This document shows, one piece after another, positions 46,726-60,103 of a stretch of DNA of 64,000 bases (positions within the stretch are counted from its first letter, which is position 1; the number at the start of each line of letters is the position of its first letter). Source of the stretch: Paulownia fortunei (taxonomy: Eukaryota > Streptophyta > Magnoliopsida > Lamiales > Paulowniaceae); assembly GCA_019321725.1 (NCBI GenBank), contig CM033106.1:14978551-15042550 (forward strand). Reading direction: 5' to 3'. A program made the position numbers and the translations under genes. The notes under the pieces are model-generated. The model did not search any database. It saw nothing but the letters and a program-made list of their open reading frames with translations, and was not told the origin of the DNA.

Positions 46726-47988
46726 AGTGTGTATAAATACACACACTTGAAGTCTAGCCCTAATCCCATTAGGACTTTCCCATCTTCTCTTCTTATCCTT
46801 ATCTTTTTTGTACAATACTAGGATCTTTATCTTGCTTGCTAAGACTCCTAGTTGGACCATGAGCTTGGATATTTATATAACAAAAAATCTAATTAATATA
46901 TCTCCATCACTTAATCAAGCCCATTAATTAATTGGTTTCAATATATGCCACCTAATCAAATTAGGTCTAATTAAAATAATCTCATTATTTTAATTAATTC
47001 AATTAATTAAACTCTTTACATTAGTTTAAGCCTAGCTAATTAATTGACCCAATCAAATAATTAACTTACTCCCATGAGCCCCTAATCTCAATTACATTGA
47101 TTAATTTAACTTTTTAAATTAATTCTAACTCAAGTTAATTAATCTCTATTAATTAACTTAATTCAACCCCTTGGATCAAAAAAAAAAATTAGAAGTAGAT
47201 ACACCATCAATTGGTCTACTGATTAAGTCTGGGGCATGGATTATTAGTTAAAACCCTATTTTGACTTAATTACTATGATTCTATTTCAAATCACATTGAT
47301 CCTTTGATGAAACAATAGAAAACCATGTATCTAACTTGGCTAAGGTCTTCATGATCAAGGATTATAAAAACATAAAAGATTCACCTATTATACTAGACAG
47401 GTGATAAATCATTTGTTGGCCACTCATTAGCCTCCATAGACGAAAACCATACACCCAACATAAACCCTCTATGAGTGTCACACAATTAAGAAATACATAA
47501 AAGTTCATTATGTCATGCACAAGGCTACCATGGTGTCTCTAGTTGAAGGACTAATTAACACACTATTATAACTAAAAATTTGCATTCAACAGATGAAATT
47601 TCCAATTGAGAATTACCTATGGGCTAATTTGATGTACTTGTTCTCTTAAAAGCTCCCACACATATGCATGCTAATATTTATAGAAGATACATCCTTCTTT
47701 CAAGCATACATAATGTGTGCAAATCTATCAAACTTATTGATGTCCCGTCTTAATGAACCATTGATTTGCAATCATTTTAAGATCAAAATCATAGAGACAT
47801 ATTCCATAATTGCTATAATTTATGTGATCACACCCGTTAGCTTTATATAATCCACAAAGTTTATCTAATTGATAAGATAATTAAAGATAAAGAAATTACA
47901 TTTTTATGAATAAACATCCTAAATAAGACTATTTCTACAAGAGTATAAAAGCTCATCACTAATTAGCTCACTGGGCACTACTTTAATA
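46376..47988 (-). repeat. copia 3' LTR, minus orientation
   Basis: Reverse counterpart of 28816-30445. It is bounded by the polypurine tract at 47989 and the start of the gypsy-type LTR at 46375. It lacks the 39-bp and 29-bp duplications of the left copy and has a longer dinucleotide run. Differences from the left copy occur every few tens of bases, in contrast with the near-identical outer arm. Confidence 0.8.
46695..46723. repeat. (AG)n microsatellite
   Basis: About 14.5 AG units. The reverse partner at 30114-30126 has only about 6.5 TC units, so the length differs between the two inverted copies. Confidence 0.95.
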
Positions 47989-48550
47989 ATCTCCCACTTT
48001 CCCCAGAGCTAATTACCCATGTGTTTAAGACCCATCTTCTCAAGATGTCGTTCACATACCTTTTGAGCAATGGCTTGGTCAGTAGATCTGCTATATTTTC
48101 TATCGAGGACACTCGCTCCACTTGAACATCACCTCTACCAATAATCTCTCTAATCAAAAGATATCGCCTCATTATGTGTTTGGATATTTGATGAGATCTT
48201 GGTTCATTTACGTATGCAATAGCCTCATTGTTATCACAATATATCGTAATTGGATTAACAATAGAAGAGACTATACCAACTCTTGGATGAAGCTCCTCAT
48301 CCAAATATTCTCTTTTGTTACATCAATGCAGTGATGTATTAAGCCTCGGTGGTGGAATCCGCAGTCGTCTGCTGCTTAGAACTCTCTCACCTAGCTAGCC
48401 TACTAATTAGGGTGAATACAAATCCTGACATTGACTTAGAATCAACTATATCAGACTGAAAACTGGAATTAGTATAGCCTTCCAGCTTTAGTTTTCCATT
48501 ACTGTAAATCCAGAAGATATCCTTAGTACTTTATAAGTACTTAGGGATCA
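47989..48550 (-). pseudogene. copia RNase H C-terminus and polypurine tract
   Basis: The minus-strand frame 47978-48304 (108 codons) reads DEELHPRVGIVSS, IYCDNNEAIAYVNEPRSHQ, KHIMRRYLLIREIIGRGDVQ and IADLLTKPLLKRYV, the end of a copia polyprotein. The catalytic Asp in CDNNEA is present. Upstream, ADSTTEA is followed by a stop, then the early RNase H toward 48550. The polypurine tract is 47989-48004. Here no solo LTR interrupts the domain. Identity to the left copy falls abruptly compared with the sequence beyond 48551. Confidence 0.88.
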
Positions 48551-51129
48551 TTTATGGTTCTCCAATGCTCCTTGCCTAGATTGGACTGATATCTTCTTGT
48601 GATAGTCAGAGCATATGAGACATTAGGCTGTGTACATAGCATATCATACAAAATGCTTTCCAATGGAGGATGCATATGGTATGCAAGTCATTCTTTTTCT
48701 TTCCTCTGGAGTCTTTGCGGACATTAGATTTTGAAAGGGAGACCCCATGACTCATAGGTAAGAATCCCCTTTTGGACTCTTCCATGTTAAACCATTTTTA
48801 GCATTTTATCTATTTATGTGGATTGGGATAGTCCGATCATCCTTTTGGGTCTATCTCTATAGACCTTTATCCCTAAGATATATGATGCTTCTCCCAAATC
48901 TTGCATGGAGAATTGAGTAGATAACTAAAACTTTGTTGACTGCAACATCCCTATATCTTTTCCAATAAGTAGTATGTGATCAAGATAAAGTAAAACAAAT
49001 AGCACCGCGCTCCCACTAACTTTCTTATACACATAAGGTTCATCCAGATTCTTGAGGAACCAAAAAATTTGATTGTCTCATCGAATCGGAGGCTCCAATT
49101 TTGGGAAGCTTGTTTGAGTCCATAAATGGATCTCTAGAGCTTGTAAATCTATTGTTCACTCCCAATGGATAGGAAGATCTCTAGATGCCTCATATAGATC
49201 TCTTCCACAATATTCTCATTGAGGAAGGTGGTCTTTATATGCATTTGCCATATCTCATAGGTGTAATACGCTGATACGACAAGTAATATCCGAATGGAAT
49301 TTGGTATTGCCACTGGTGTGAAGGTTTCTTCATAGTCAATTTCATTCTTTAAGTATAACCCTTTGTAATCAGTCGTGCCTTATATGTCACTACCTCTTCA
49401 TCTACTCCAACTTTCTGCTTGTAGACCTATTCACAACCAATAGATATAATACCCAATGGTGGGTCCACCAAGGTCTATACCTTAATGAAGTATATGAAGT
49501 CCATCTCAACTTGCATGGCCTCTTGCCATTTTCTCGATTCAATGTCAAACATTAATTCTCCATAATTCTTTGGATCACTATCCAAAAAATGCTTCTACTT
49601 ATTGTTCAACAAAAGACCATATCACTTAGGTGGCCTTAAGATCCTTTCAAATCTTCTAGGAGGCTATGTGAAAGAAGTGTTAGATATTGGTGGTTCTATC
49701 GTTCAGACACCTCTAGCTGCTATGGGACTTTTTGTGGCTCTTGAATTTCTTCAAGCTCTACGACCTCCACTTTTCATCTACCTATTAGAAACTCCTCTCA
49801 AGAAAGGTGGCATTCCTCGAAACAAACATCTTTTGTTTTGAGGGGTTATAGAAATAGTATCCAATAGATTCCCTTGAATACCCCACAAACTTGCATATGG
49901 TGGATTTAGCATCCAACTTATCTCCCACTAGCTGGTACACATAAGCAGGGCAACCCCATATTGTTAGGTATTTGTATGAAGGGGTCTTGCCACACCACAT
50001 CTCATATGGTGTTTTGGGCAACGACTTACTTAGTACTTTGTTTAACAAAAATGTCGCCATTTCTAGAGCATAACCCCAGAATAAAAGACCAATCCTAGTG
50101 AAACTCATCATGGACTGAACTATGTCCAATGGGGTTTAATTCATTCCTTCCTCAACCTGATTGAGTAGTTGAGTCATAGGCAGAGTCCACAGCAAGATAA
50201 TCCTATCATCTCTTAGATAATCAAGAAACTCTAAGTCTTGATACTTCCCCTAGTTTGTTTCTCTATTTCTTGCCTAAAGTCTTTAAACCTTGCAAAGGCT
50301 TTGAACTTGTATCTCAAAAGATACACATATCCATACCTTGAGTAATCATTAGTAAAGGTAATGAAATAGTGATAATTTCCTTAGGCACTAACACTTAGTG
50401 GCCTACATACATTTATACAATTCAAATTCAAAGGATTTGCAACATGCTCTACTTGTCAAACAAAACATGACTTGGTCATCTTTCCCTTTAGCCAAGATTC
50501 ACAAGTTGACATTACTTGCTTGTCAATAAGGCCAGGTAATTGTGCCAACTTATAGATTCTTTTTCTTAGAGATATGATATAGTTTAGCTTGCCACAAGTA
50601 TGTGGAACTATGATAATCTAATTTATGTTTATCACTTTGTTGAATATGTAAGATGGAGTTTTAAGGTTGGACAATATATAAATCATTTGTTAAAATTCCA
50701 ACATGAACTAAATAGCACTAAAATAAATGGAACACTTTCCATCATTTACTGAAAAACATTGACCCTCTCCACCCTAAATAGGATAATATAATGATCTTTA
50801 ATAGTTCAGAAATATAAAGAGAAGAATGTAAAACTATTCTATCTCCATCTCCTAATGCTAAGTAGACAGTTTCTATGACTAAAGTAGCTACCTTTACCCT
50901 ATTCCCAAGTCTTGGATCCACTCTCCATTAACTAGCTCCCTATTTGTCATCCCATGGAAAAAACTACATAGATGAGCACCACAACCAGTATCTAATACCA
51001 AAGAAGCATCATTAACCTAAAGGTTAACTTTAAATAAGAATAACCATTACTCTTCTAGCGACTTGCAAGGTACTCCTTGCTAGTCCTCTTCCAATGCCCC
51101 GACTTTCCACTGTAGTGGCATATGTCCTC
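48551..51129 (-). pseudogene. copia block D, right-arm copy
   Basis: Reverse copy of 23877-26455: knuckle, protease, pre-integrase, integrase (open frame 49785-50129, 114 codons) and RT with YLDH in place of YVDD. The integrase frame reads YYFYNPSKQ where the left arm and the third copy read YYFYDPSKQ, from the single base change at 49847. The frame on the opposite strand at 49602-49841 is a shadow. Confidence 0.87.
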
Positions 51130-53350
51130 AGCTTTATCTTTGTAGATCCTTATCCCTAAGATATAGGATGCTTCTCCCAGATCCGGTATGGAAAACAGAG
51201 TAGATAACCAATCCTTTGTTGACTACAACATCCCTATATAATTCCTAATGAGTAGGATGTGATCAATGTAAAGCACAACAAACGTCACATAGGGTTCATT
51301 TGGATTCTTGAGAAAACTAAATGAATTGATTCACCCATTGATATGGAGGCTTGTTTGAGTCCATAAATAGATTTCTAGAATCTATTGCTTGCTCCCAATG
51401 GATACAAAGCCCTCTGGCTACCTCATATAGATCTATTCCTCAATATTCTCATTGAGTATGGTGGTCTTCACATCCATTTATCATATCTTATAGTTGTAAT
51501 ATGTTGATATAACAAGAAATATCCAAATACATTTTTGCATTGCCATAGGTGAGAAGGTTTCTTCATAATCAATTACTTATCTTTAAGTATACACCTTTGT
51601 AATCAGTCGTGCTTTATAGGTCACTATCTTTTCAACTACTCTAGGCTTTACTTGTAAAGCTAGTTGCAGCCAATAAATATAATACCCTGTGGTGGGTCCA
51701 CCAAGGTCTATACCTTGGTGGAGTATATGAAGTTCATCTCAACTTCCATGGCCTCTTGCCATTTTCTTGATTCAAAGTCAGATATTACTTCTCCTTAATT
51801 CCTTGGATCACTATCCAAAAAATACTCCTCGTTGTTCTCCCACAAAAGACCATATCATTCCTTAAGATCCTTTCAAATCTCCTAGGAGGCTGTGTGAAAA
51901 AAGTATTAGATGTTGGTGGTTCTATGGTTTAGACACCATTGTCTGCTATGGGTTGTTTTGTGATTCTTGAATTTCTTCAAGGTCTACTACCTCGCCTTTT
52001 CTATCTAATAGAAACTCCTTCTCAAGTAAAGTGTCATTCCTAGAAACAAACATCTTTCATTTTGAAGGGTCATACAAATAGTATCCAACATATTCCATTG
52101 GATACTCCACAAACTTTAATTATATGGATCTAGCATCTAACTTATCTCCTACTAGCTCGGTGACCCCATACTGTTAGGTATTTCTATAAAGGGCTATTCC
52201 CACACAATATTTTTATGGCATTTTGGGCGCCGACTTACTTGGTACTCTATTTACAGAAATGTCGCCATTTCTAAAGTATAGCCACAGAATAAAAGAGAAA
52301 TCCCAATAAAGCTCGTTATAGACTAAACCTTGTTGAACAGGAGTTTGATTCATTCACTCAACAACCCGATTTAGCAATGGAGTTAAAAGTGGAGTCCACT
52401 GCAAGAGAATCCTATTCTCTCTTAGATAATCTAGAAATTCTAAGTCTAAGTACTCCCTTCCTCGATCAAATCGAAGAGTCTTGATATTTCCCCTAGTTTG
52501 TTTCTCCATTTCTTGCATAAAGTCTTTGAACCTTTCAAAGTCTCAAAAGATACACATACCCATACATTGAGTAATTATCAATGAAGATAATGAAATAGTG
52601 GTAGTTTTCTCGGGCACTAACACTTAGTGCCCCGCATACATCCATATGGATCAAATCCAAAGGATTTGCAGCATGCTCCACTTGTCCAACAAAAAGTGAC
52701 TTGGCCATCTTTCCCTTTAAGCAAGATTCACATGTTGAAATTCCTTGCTTGTCCCTAAGGCTAAGTAATTATACCAACTTAACGTTTCTCTTCTTAGAGA
52801 TATGACAAAGTCGACCAAGCTATAAGTATGTGGAACTATGATCATCTAATTTATGCTTGTCACTTTGTTGAATATGCAAGATGGAGTTTTTGGGTTGGAT
52901 AATATACAAATCATTTGTAAAAATTTCAATATGAACTAAAAAGAACCAAAATAAATGGAACACTTTCCATTATTTATTGAAAAACATTAACCCTCTCTAT
53001 CTTAAACTGGATAGTATAATGTTCTTTATTAGTTCATAAATGTAAAGACAAGAATTTAAAATTATTCTACCTCCATCTCCTAACGCTAATTAGATAGTTT
53101 CTATGACTAAGGTAGCAACCTTCGCCCATTCCAAGCCTTAAGATCTACTCTTACTACTGAGCTCCCTATTTATCATCCCCTATAAAGCATTACATAGATG
53201 AGCACCATAGTTGGTATCCAAAACCCAAGAAACATCATTAGCTTAAAGGTTAACTTTGAAAAAGAACATACCATTACTCTTCTGGTGACTTGTAAGGTAC
53301 TCCTAGTTCCTCTTCTAATGCCTTGGCTTGCCACAGTAGTGATACTTGTC
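51130..53350 (-). pseudogene. copia block C, right-arm copy
   Basis: Reverse copy of 21656-23876, with the same defects: protease DTN, RT box YIDH and multiple stops. Both joints, RT end fused to Gag knuckle, are reproduced at the block edges. Confidence 0.85.
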
Positions 53351-54560
53351 CTCAGCTTTATCTCTATAGATCTTTATTCCCAAGATATAGGATGCTTCTC
53401 CCAAATCGTGCATGGAGAACTGAGTAGATACCCAAGCCTTTGTTGACTGCAACATCCCTATATCATTCCTAATGAGTAGGATGTGATCAACATAAAGCAC
53501 AACAAACATCACATAGGATTCATTCGAATTCTTGATAAAACCAAATGATCAGATTACCCCGTCGATTCAAAGGCTCCACTTTTGGGAAGCTTGTTTGAGT
53601 CCATAAATAGATATTTAGAGCTTGCCTATTGCTCGCTCCCAATGGATACGAAACCTCTGGTTGCCTCATATAGATCTCCTCCTCAATATTCTCTTTGAGT
53701 AAGGTGGTCTTCACATCCATTTACCATATCTCATAGTCATAATACCCTAATATGACAACCAATATACAAATAGATTTTGGTATTGCCACTAGTGAAAAGG
53801 TTTCTTCATAGTCAATTTCTCTCTTTAAGTATAACCCTTTGTTATTAGTCGTGCCTTATAGGTCACTGTCTCTTCATCTACTCCAATCTTCTACTTGTAG
53901 ACCTATTCGCAGCCAATAGACATAATATTGTGTGGTGGGTCCACCAAGTCCATACAATAATAGAGTATATGAAGTCCATCTCAACTTGCACGGTCTCTTG
54001 CTAATTTCCTGATTCAAAGTCAAACATAACTTTTCCATAATTTCTTAGATCACTATCTAAAAAATGCTCCTCCTTGTTGTTCTCCAATAAAAGACCATAT
54101 CACTCCTTACGATCTTTTCAAATCTCCTAGGAGTCTGTGTGAAAAATGTGTTAGATGTTGGTGGTTCTGTAGTTCATACACCACTGCTTGCTATGGGACA
54201 TTTTGTGGCTTTTGAATTTCTTCAAGCTCTATGACCTCACCTTCTCTATCTATAGAAACTCCTTCTAAAGAAAGGTGGCATTCCTAGCAACAAACATCTT
54301 TTGTTTTGAGGGGTCATAGAAATAGTATGCAATATATTCCTTTGGAAACCCTACAAACTTGCATAAGGTGGATCTAACATCCAACTTATCTCCTACTAGC
54401 TACTATACATAAGCAGGGCAACCCTATACTATTAGGTATTTGTATGAAGGGGTCTTCCCACACCACATCTCATATGGTGTTTTGGGAAATAACTTACTTG
54501 GTATTCTATTTAACATAAATGCCATTGTTTTCAAAGCATAGCCCCAGAATAAAAGAGATA
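53351..54560 (-). pseudogene. copia integrase end, linker and RT, block B, right-arm copy
   Basis: Reverse copy of 20446-21655. Frames 53315-53512 and 53520-53720 equal the left-arm RT frames residue for residue (LYVDHILLIRND; MDVKTTLLKENIEEE). The plus-strand frame 53198-53446 is a shadow. Confidence 0.85.
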
Positions 54561-56493
54561 AATAATATTCTAGTCATGGTGAGAATAAGGGGTGAAAGTA
54601 GTGGTGGAGCCAGAACCCCAAGAGAAGAGACACCTATTCCAAATAATGATCGTGATGTTATCATTAATTAACTTACAAAGCTTGTTGAACGACAGTTAAA
54701 ATAAATTCAACAACTTATCCAATAGAGGGATATGAGTGGACAATCAAGTCACTAGATCAGATGTTGAGATGAACCTATTAGTGGTAACAGGTAAATTCTC
54801 TATATTTAGTATTCCAACATTTATATTGTTTGATTCTAGAGCTACACACTCATTTATATCTACTAAGTATGTGAAGAGCTGGGTAGAGTACCTGATACTA
54901 TTGAGATCAGTTATAATTTGATAATTCCTTATGGAGATTCAAAATAAACTAACCATGTTTTATGAGATTGCGCTATTCCCATTGAAAATAGAGAACTCTA
55001 TGCTAATTTAATTGTATTGACCAGGAATGACTATGATATAATTTTGGGTATGGATTGGCTATCAAAGTATCGTGCTACTATAGATTTTTAGAGATAGACA
55101 GTGACTTTTCAACCTCTTAGAGAGGAACCGCTCACCTTTATTAGAATCGTAAAAAGCTCCAAATTCCCAATTATATTAGCAATGAAAGCACAAAGATTAT
55201 TGGATAGTGGTTGTGAGGGATATTTAGTTAGTGTTATGACATTGAAGAACAACACCATCTAATCCTTAATAATGTGATAATTATTTGGGAGTATCCAAAA
55301 GTATTTTTTGATGATCTTCCTGAATTATCGCCAGACTGTGTGATAGAGTTTGTCATTGAACTAAATCCAAGAACACCTCCATTATCTAAAGCTCCATACC
55401 GAATGACACCAACTGAGTTGAAAGAATTAAAGATACAAATATAGGAATTATTGGATAAAGGTTTTATCAGACCTAACTTCTCATTATGGGGTGCACCTGA
55501 TCTATTTGTAAGTAAGAAGGATGGTATAATGCGATTGTGTATAGACTACTGAGAGTTTAAAGTTACAATCAAGAATAAGTATCTTCTGCCTAGAATAGAA
55601 GATTAATTTGATCAGCTCTAAGGTGCATTTATACTTTCAAAAATTAATCTGCGATCTGGGATGATATTACCAAGACAACATTCAACACGATATAGACATT
55701 ATGAATTTTTGGTGATGCCGTTTAGGTTGAAAAATGCTCTAGCAGCTTTTATGGATTTGATCAATCGGGAATTTAAAAATTTCTTAAAGATTTGTTATTA
55801 TGTTTATTGATGATATTCTGATTTACTCTACCATAGAAGAAGAGCATGGTAAACATTTGAGAATGGTTTTAGAGGTTCTGAAGGAGAAACAACTATATGA
55901 TAAAATTTAAGAAATATGAATTTTGTTTGGATCGAGTGGTATTTTTGGGACATGTAATATCAAGAGTAGGAATATCTGTAGATACAAGTAAAGTAGAAGC
56001 TATTAATAGCTGGTCACAACCAACTAATCCTTCAGAAGTAAGATGTTTTATGGGTTTAGTTGGATATTACCGTGGATTTTTGGAGGGATTCTCCAAGATA
56101 GCTTATCCTTTGACATAATTAACCAAAAAATATGTGATATTTAGATGGACAGATGCTTGTGAGAAATGTTGAGGTTAACTTCAACTCCTATTCTTTCTAT
56201 TCCATCAGGTAGTGGAGGCTTTGTAGTTTATAATGATGCTTTGAAAAATAGGTTGGGATGTGTGTTGATGCAAAATGGTAAAGTAGTTGCTTATGATCTA
56301 AACACCTTAATGAGAACGAAAAGAATTATCCTACAAATGACTTAGAGCTTGCTGCAGTAGTGCTTGAACTTAAGATATAGAGACATTAATTGTATGGTGA
56401 ATGATCTGAGATATATGCCTATCACAAGAGCATAATTATATCTTCACCCACAAAAAGTTAAATATGTAATAGCGAAGATAGTTGGAGTTGGTA
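54561..56493 (+). pseudogene. Ty3/gypsy protease-RT-RNase H fragment, right-arm copy
   Basis: Same fragment as 18513-20445, here readable on the plus strand. A Gag-start-like MVRIRGESSGG near 54577 is followed by protease (54736-54921, DSR for DSG), NDYDIILGMDWLSKYRAT near 55030, and RT including [26 protein letters not shown] then a stop, [18 protein letters not shown] and, after a frame change, FIDDILIYS near 55800. 55897-56118 then carries FLGHVISRVGISVD and FMGLVGYYRGFL. RNase H remains extend to about 56490. No integrase and no LTR. It is embedded backwards in copia integrase. Confidence 0.88.
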
Positions 56494-57205
56494 AAAGACT
56501 CGGACTTGTATCTCAAAAGATACACATACCCATGCCTTAAGTAATCGTTGGTAAAGGTAATGAAATAATGGTAGTTTACTCAGGCACTAACACTAAGTGG
56601 CCCGCATACATCCATATTGATCAAATCCAAAAGATTTGCAGCATGCTCCACTTGTCCAACAAAAGGTGACTTGGTCATCTTTCCCTTGAAGCAAGATTCA
56701 CATGTTGACATTCCTTGCTTATCCATAAGGCCAAGTAATTGTACCAATTTATCGATTCTCTTCTTCGAGATATGACGTAGTCTAGCATGCCACAAGTATG
56801 TGGAACTATGATCAATTAACTTACATTTGTCACTTTATTGAATACGCAAGATGGAGTTTATGGGTTGGATTGAACAATATATAAATCAATTTTCAAAATT
56901 CCAACATAAACTAAAAAGAACCAAAATAAATGGAACAATTTCCATCATTTGATGGAAAACATTGACCCTATTTATTAGTTTTGAAATGTAAAGACAATAA
57001 TTTAAAACTTTTCTACCTCCATCTCTTAACACTAAGTGAACAGTTTCTATGACTAAGGTAGCAACCTTTGCCCCATTCCCAAGCCTTAGAATCCACTCTC
57101 CACTACTCAACTCCCTATTTTTCATCCCCTGCAAAACATTACGTAGATGATCAGATGTTAGATGTTGGTGGTTCAGTAGTTCAGACACCACTGCTTGCTA
57201 TGGGT
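56494..57205 (-). pseudogene. copia protease and pre-integrase, block B, right-arm copy
   Basis: Reverse copy of 17801-18512. Frames 56580-56795 (WHARLRHISKKRID, CESCFKGKMTK) and 56886-57191 (protease body) are identical at the protein level to the left-arm frames. Confidence 0.83.
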
Positions 57206-58555
57206 TGTTTTATGGCTCCTGAATTTCTTCAAGCTCTATGACCTCACCTTTTCTATCTAATAGAAACTCCTTCTCAAGAAAGATGGCATTCCTAGTAATA
57301 AACACCTTTCGTTTTGAGGGGTCATAGAAATAGTATCCAACAGATTCCTTTGGATACCCCACAATCTTGCATAAGGTGGATCTAACATCCAACTTATCTC
57401 CTACTAGATGCTTTACATGAACCGGGCAACCCCATACTGTTAGGTATCTATATGAATGGGTCTTCCCCAACCACATCTCATATAGTATTTTGGGCATCGA
57501 CTTTGTTGGTACTCTATTTAATAGAAATGACACTATTTCCAGAGCATAGCCCAAAGAAACTCATCACGGACTAAACCATGTCCAACAAGGGTTTGATTCC
57601 TTCACTCAACAACATGATTCAACAATGGAGCCATATGCAGAGTTCACTGCAAGAGAATCCCATTCCCTTAGATAATCAAGAAATTATGAGCCTAAGTACT
57701 CATATCCTCGATCAGATCAAAGAGTCTTGATACTTCCACCAGTTTGTTTCTCCATTTCTTACCTAAATTCTTTGAACCATTCAAAGATGTCGGACTTCTA
57801 TCTTAAAAAAACACATACCTATACCTTGAGTAATCCTCGGTAAAGGTAATGAAATAGTGGTAGTTTCCTCCGGCACTAATACTTAGTGGCCCACATACAT
57901 CCTTATAGATCAAATCCAAAGGATTTACAACACGCTCCACTTGTTTAACAAAAGGTAACTTGGTCATTTTTCCCTTTACGCAAGATTAACATGTTGCTTT
58001 GCTTGTCCAAAAGGCCAAGTAATTATGCCAACTTATCGATTCTCTTCTTAGAGATATGACATAGTTTAGCATGCCATAAGTATGTGGAACTATGATCATC
58101 TAGTTTATGTTTGTCACTCTATTGAATATGTAAGATGAAGTTTTTGGGTTGGACAGTATATAAATCATTTGTGAAAATTCTAACATGAACTAAAAAAACC
58201 AAAATAAATGGAACACTTTCCATCATTTATTGAAAAATATTAACCCCTCTCTATCTAAACAAGAATAGTATAATGATTTTTCTTTAGTTCAGAAATGTAA
58301 GGGCAATAATTTAAAACGCTTCTACCACTATTTCCTAACACTAAATAGATAGTTTCTATCACTAAGGTAGCAATCTTTACCCCATTCCCAAGCCTTAAGA
58401 TTCACTCTCCCCTACTCAGCTCCTTGTTTGTCATCCCCTACAAAGCATTACATAGATGACCACTATAGCCGATACCCAATACCTAAGAAACATCATTAAC
58501 CTAAAGGTTAATTTAAAAAAGAACATATCATTACTCTTCTGGCGATTTGCAAGGT
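57206..58555 (-). pseudogene. copia protease-integrase, block A, right-arm copy
   Basis: Reverse copy of 16451-17800, including the 114-codon integrase C-terminal frame at 57210-57554 (KSMPKILYEMWLGK) and the protease with its catalytic Asp lost. Confidence 0.82.
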
Positions 58556-59331
58556 AATCATTGTAGTTCCTCTTCCAATGCCCCAACTTTTCCACAATAA
58601 TGACACTTTTCCTCGGCTTTGGAACCCTTTCTCACTCCACCAGAGGTCTTCAAGCTCTTAGCCTTCTTAAAAGAACACTTCTTCTTCCATTTTTTTGAAT
58701 TTTTAGTCTTAGGTTGGTATGAAGAGCTAATTAGCAAGACAAACTTCTCCATTTTTATGGTGGATGTCTTCAACATGTAAACTAGTCAGCATGGCTAGTC
58801 TCTATTTTATGCATGTTGAAGTTCACCACAAAAGAATCAAAGGAGGGTGGTAAGGACTATAGAAAGAGGTCCACATAGAGTTCATTATCCATAATGACTC
58901 CAAGGGACTTGAGTCTTTCCATCAAGGCTATCATCTTAAGTCTATGGTTATGGGCCAAAGAGCCCTCCATCATACGTCATCAAAGAAGCTCCTTAGATGT
59001 CTAGTATCTAACTAGCCTTGTATGTTTTCCATATAATTTCTTTAGATAAATGTGGATATCGGCAGCATGTGCCAAACCCTCATGTTGCCTTTGTAACTTG
59101 TTTGACATAGATGTTATTATATAGCATCAAGCTTCCAGATCATCGTCAATATGCTTATGATGTTCTGCAAGTTCATCCTCAATGGCATCCATCGGCGAAG
59201 CCAGTAGCAAAAAGGACATAAGGCCTGCTTTTAAACTTGAGAACAACCCAAAAGTTTCTCAGCTAGTTGACATAGTTAGGACCCATGAGTTCGTTAGTGT
59301 AAAAAATGTATGCTAGTTGATTTTTAGCCAT
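58556..59331 (-). pseudogene. copia Gag, right-arm copy
   Basis: Reverse copy of the Gag pseudogene at 15675-16450. The frame 58558-58776 holds the Lys-rich region and half-knuckle CHYCGKVG. The ATG partner of 15675 is at 59329-59331, with the same early stop. Confidence 0.82.
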
Positions 59332-60003
59332 TTGTAAATCAAGTATCTACAAAAAATGCGAGGCAAAAAATATGCATACATTCAAAAATTTATTCATGTA
59401 TATTAAGGACTTTAATTAACTTTATAATTGAATTCCCATGTAATACTCAAAATATTTTACCTCACTACTTCCCATAAAACCCAATTTTATGAGCCCATAT
59501 GGTACTAAATGTGAAGTGTGACCCATCAAACATCCACATAAGCATCTAACTAAAATATATCCTATGACTCGTGGCCAACACCTTTAGCCCTCTTACCCCA
59601 TGGGCATATCCATGCTTGTAGTGGTCACAACTATTACCTCCATTTAACACATCCCATGACTCGTGGCCAACGGACTACATGTGATAGTATTTCACATGCT
59701 AACTATTTTTGATTTAAGGCTTGGGCGATTATACCACGCCCACTATTGCCCATTTACGCTTAATATAGAATTTAAAGTAAATTCTTGAACTTATAATAAT
59801 TTTAAGTGAGGGTTTCATTCTGCCAAGGCCTCATCATTTTATTTAAATTGTTAATTTAATATTGCATTATTCCCAATGATTTCATGTGTAATCATAGGAA
59901 AACATTTAATAAACCTATGCAACCATATCCTATACATACATAATGGGATGATCATAAGTCTTTCATATGTGATCTAGTCAAGCAAAAGTGTATTTAAGGT
60001 CAA
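59332..60003 (-). other. copia leader, right-arm copy, cut by gap
   Basis: Reverse copy of 15003-15674, matching base for base where I compared it (59341-59580). It ends abruptly at the N run. Confidence 0.75.
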
Positions 60004-60103
60004 NNNNNNNNNNNNNNNNNNNNNNNNNNNNNNNNNNNNNNNNNNNNNNNNNNNNNNNNNNNNNNNNNNNNNNNNNNNNNNNNNNNNNNNNNNNNNNNNN
60101 NNN
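60004..60103. other. Assembly gap, exactly 100 N
   Basis: A 100-N placeholder. The sequence before it is the outer end of the right repeat arm. The sequence after it starts in the middle of the copia RNase H region of another copy. Confidence 0.99.

Larger units (their letters stand above)
48551..60003 (-). repeat. Right arm of the 11.45-kb inverted repeat
   Basis: Mirror of 15003-26455 at coordinate 75006 minus x. The inner edge is defined by a two-base difference (ATCATTTATGG here, ATCATCTTTATGG in the reverse of the left arm) after which differences become frequent. The outer edge is the N run at 60004, so the real extent is unknown. One private substitution is visible at 49847. Confidence 0.93.

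Noticed and set aside
15003..60003. Reading the large palindrome as a new mobile element or as functional terminal inverted repeats
   Set aside because: Its arms are made of ordinary dead LTR-retrotransposon parts, the outer right end is only a contig end, and the third copy suggests assembly duplication. No transposase and no target duplication at the arm ends.
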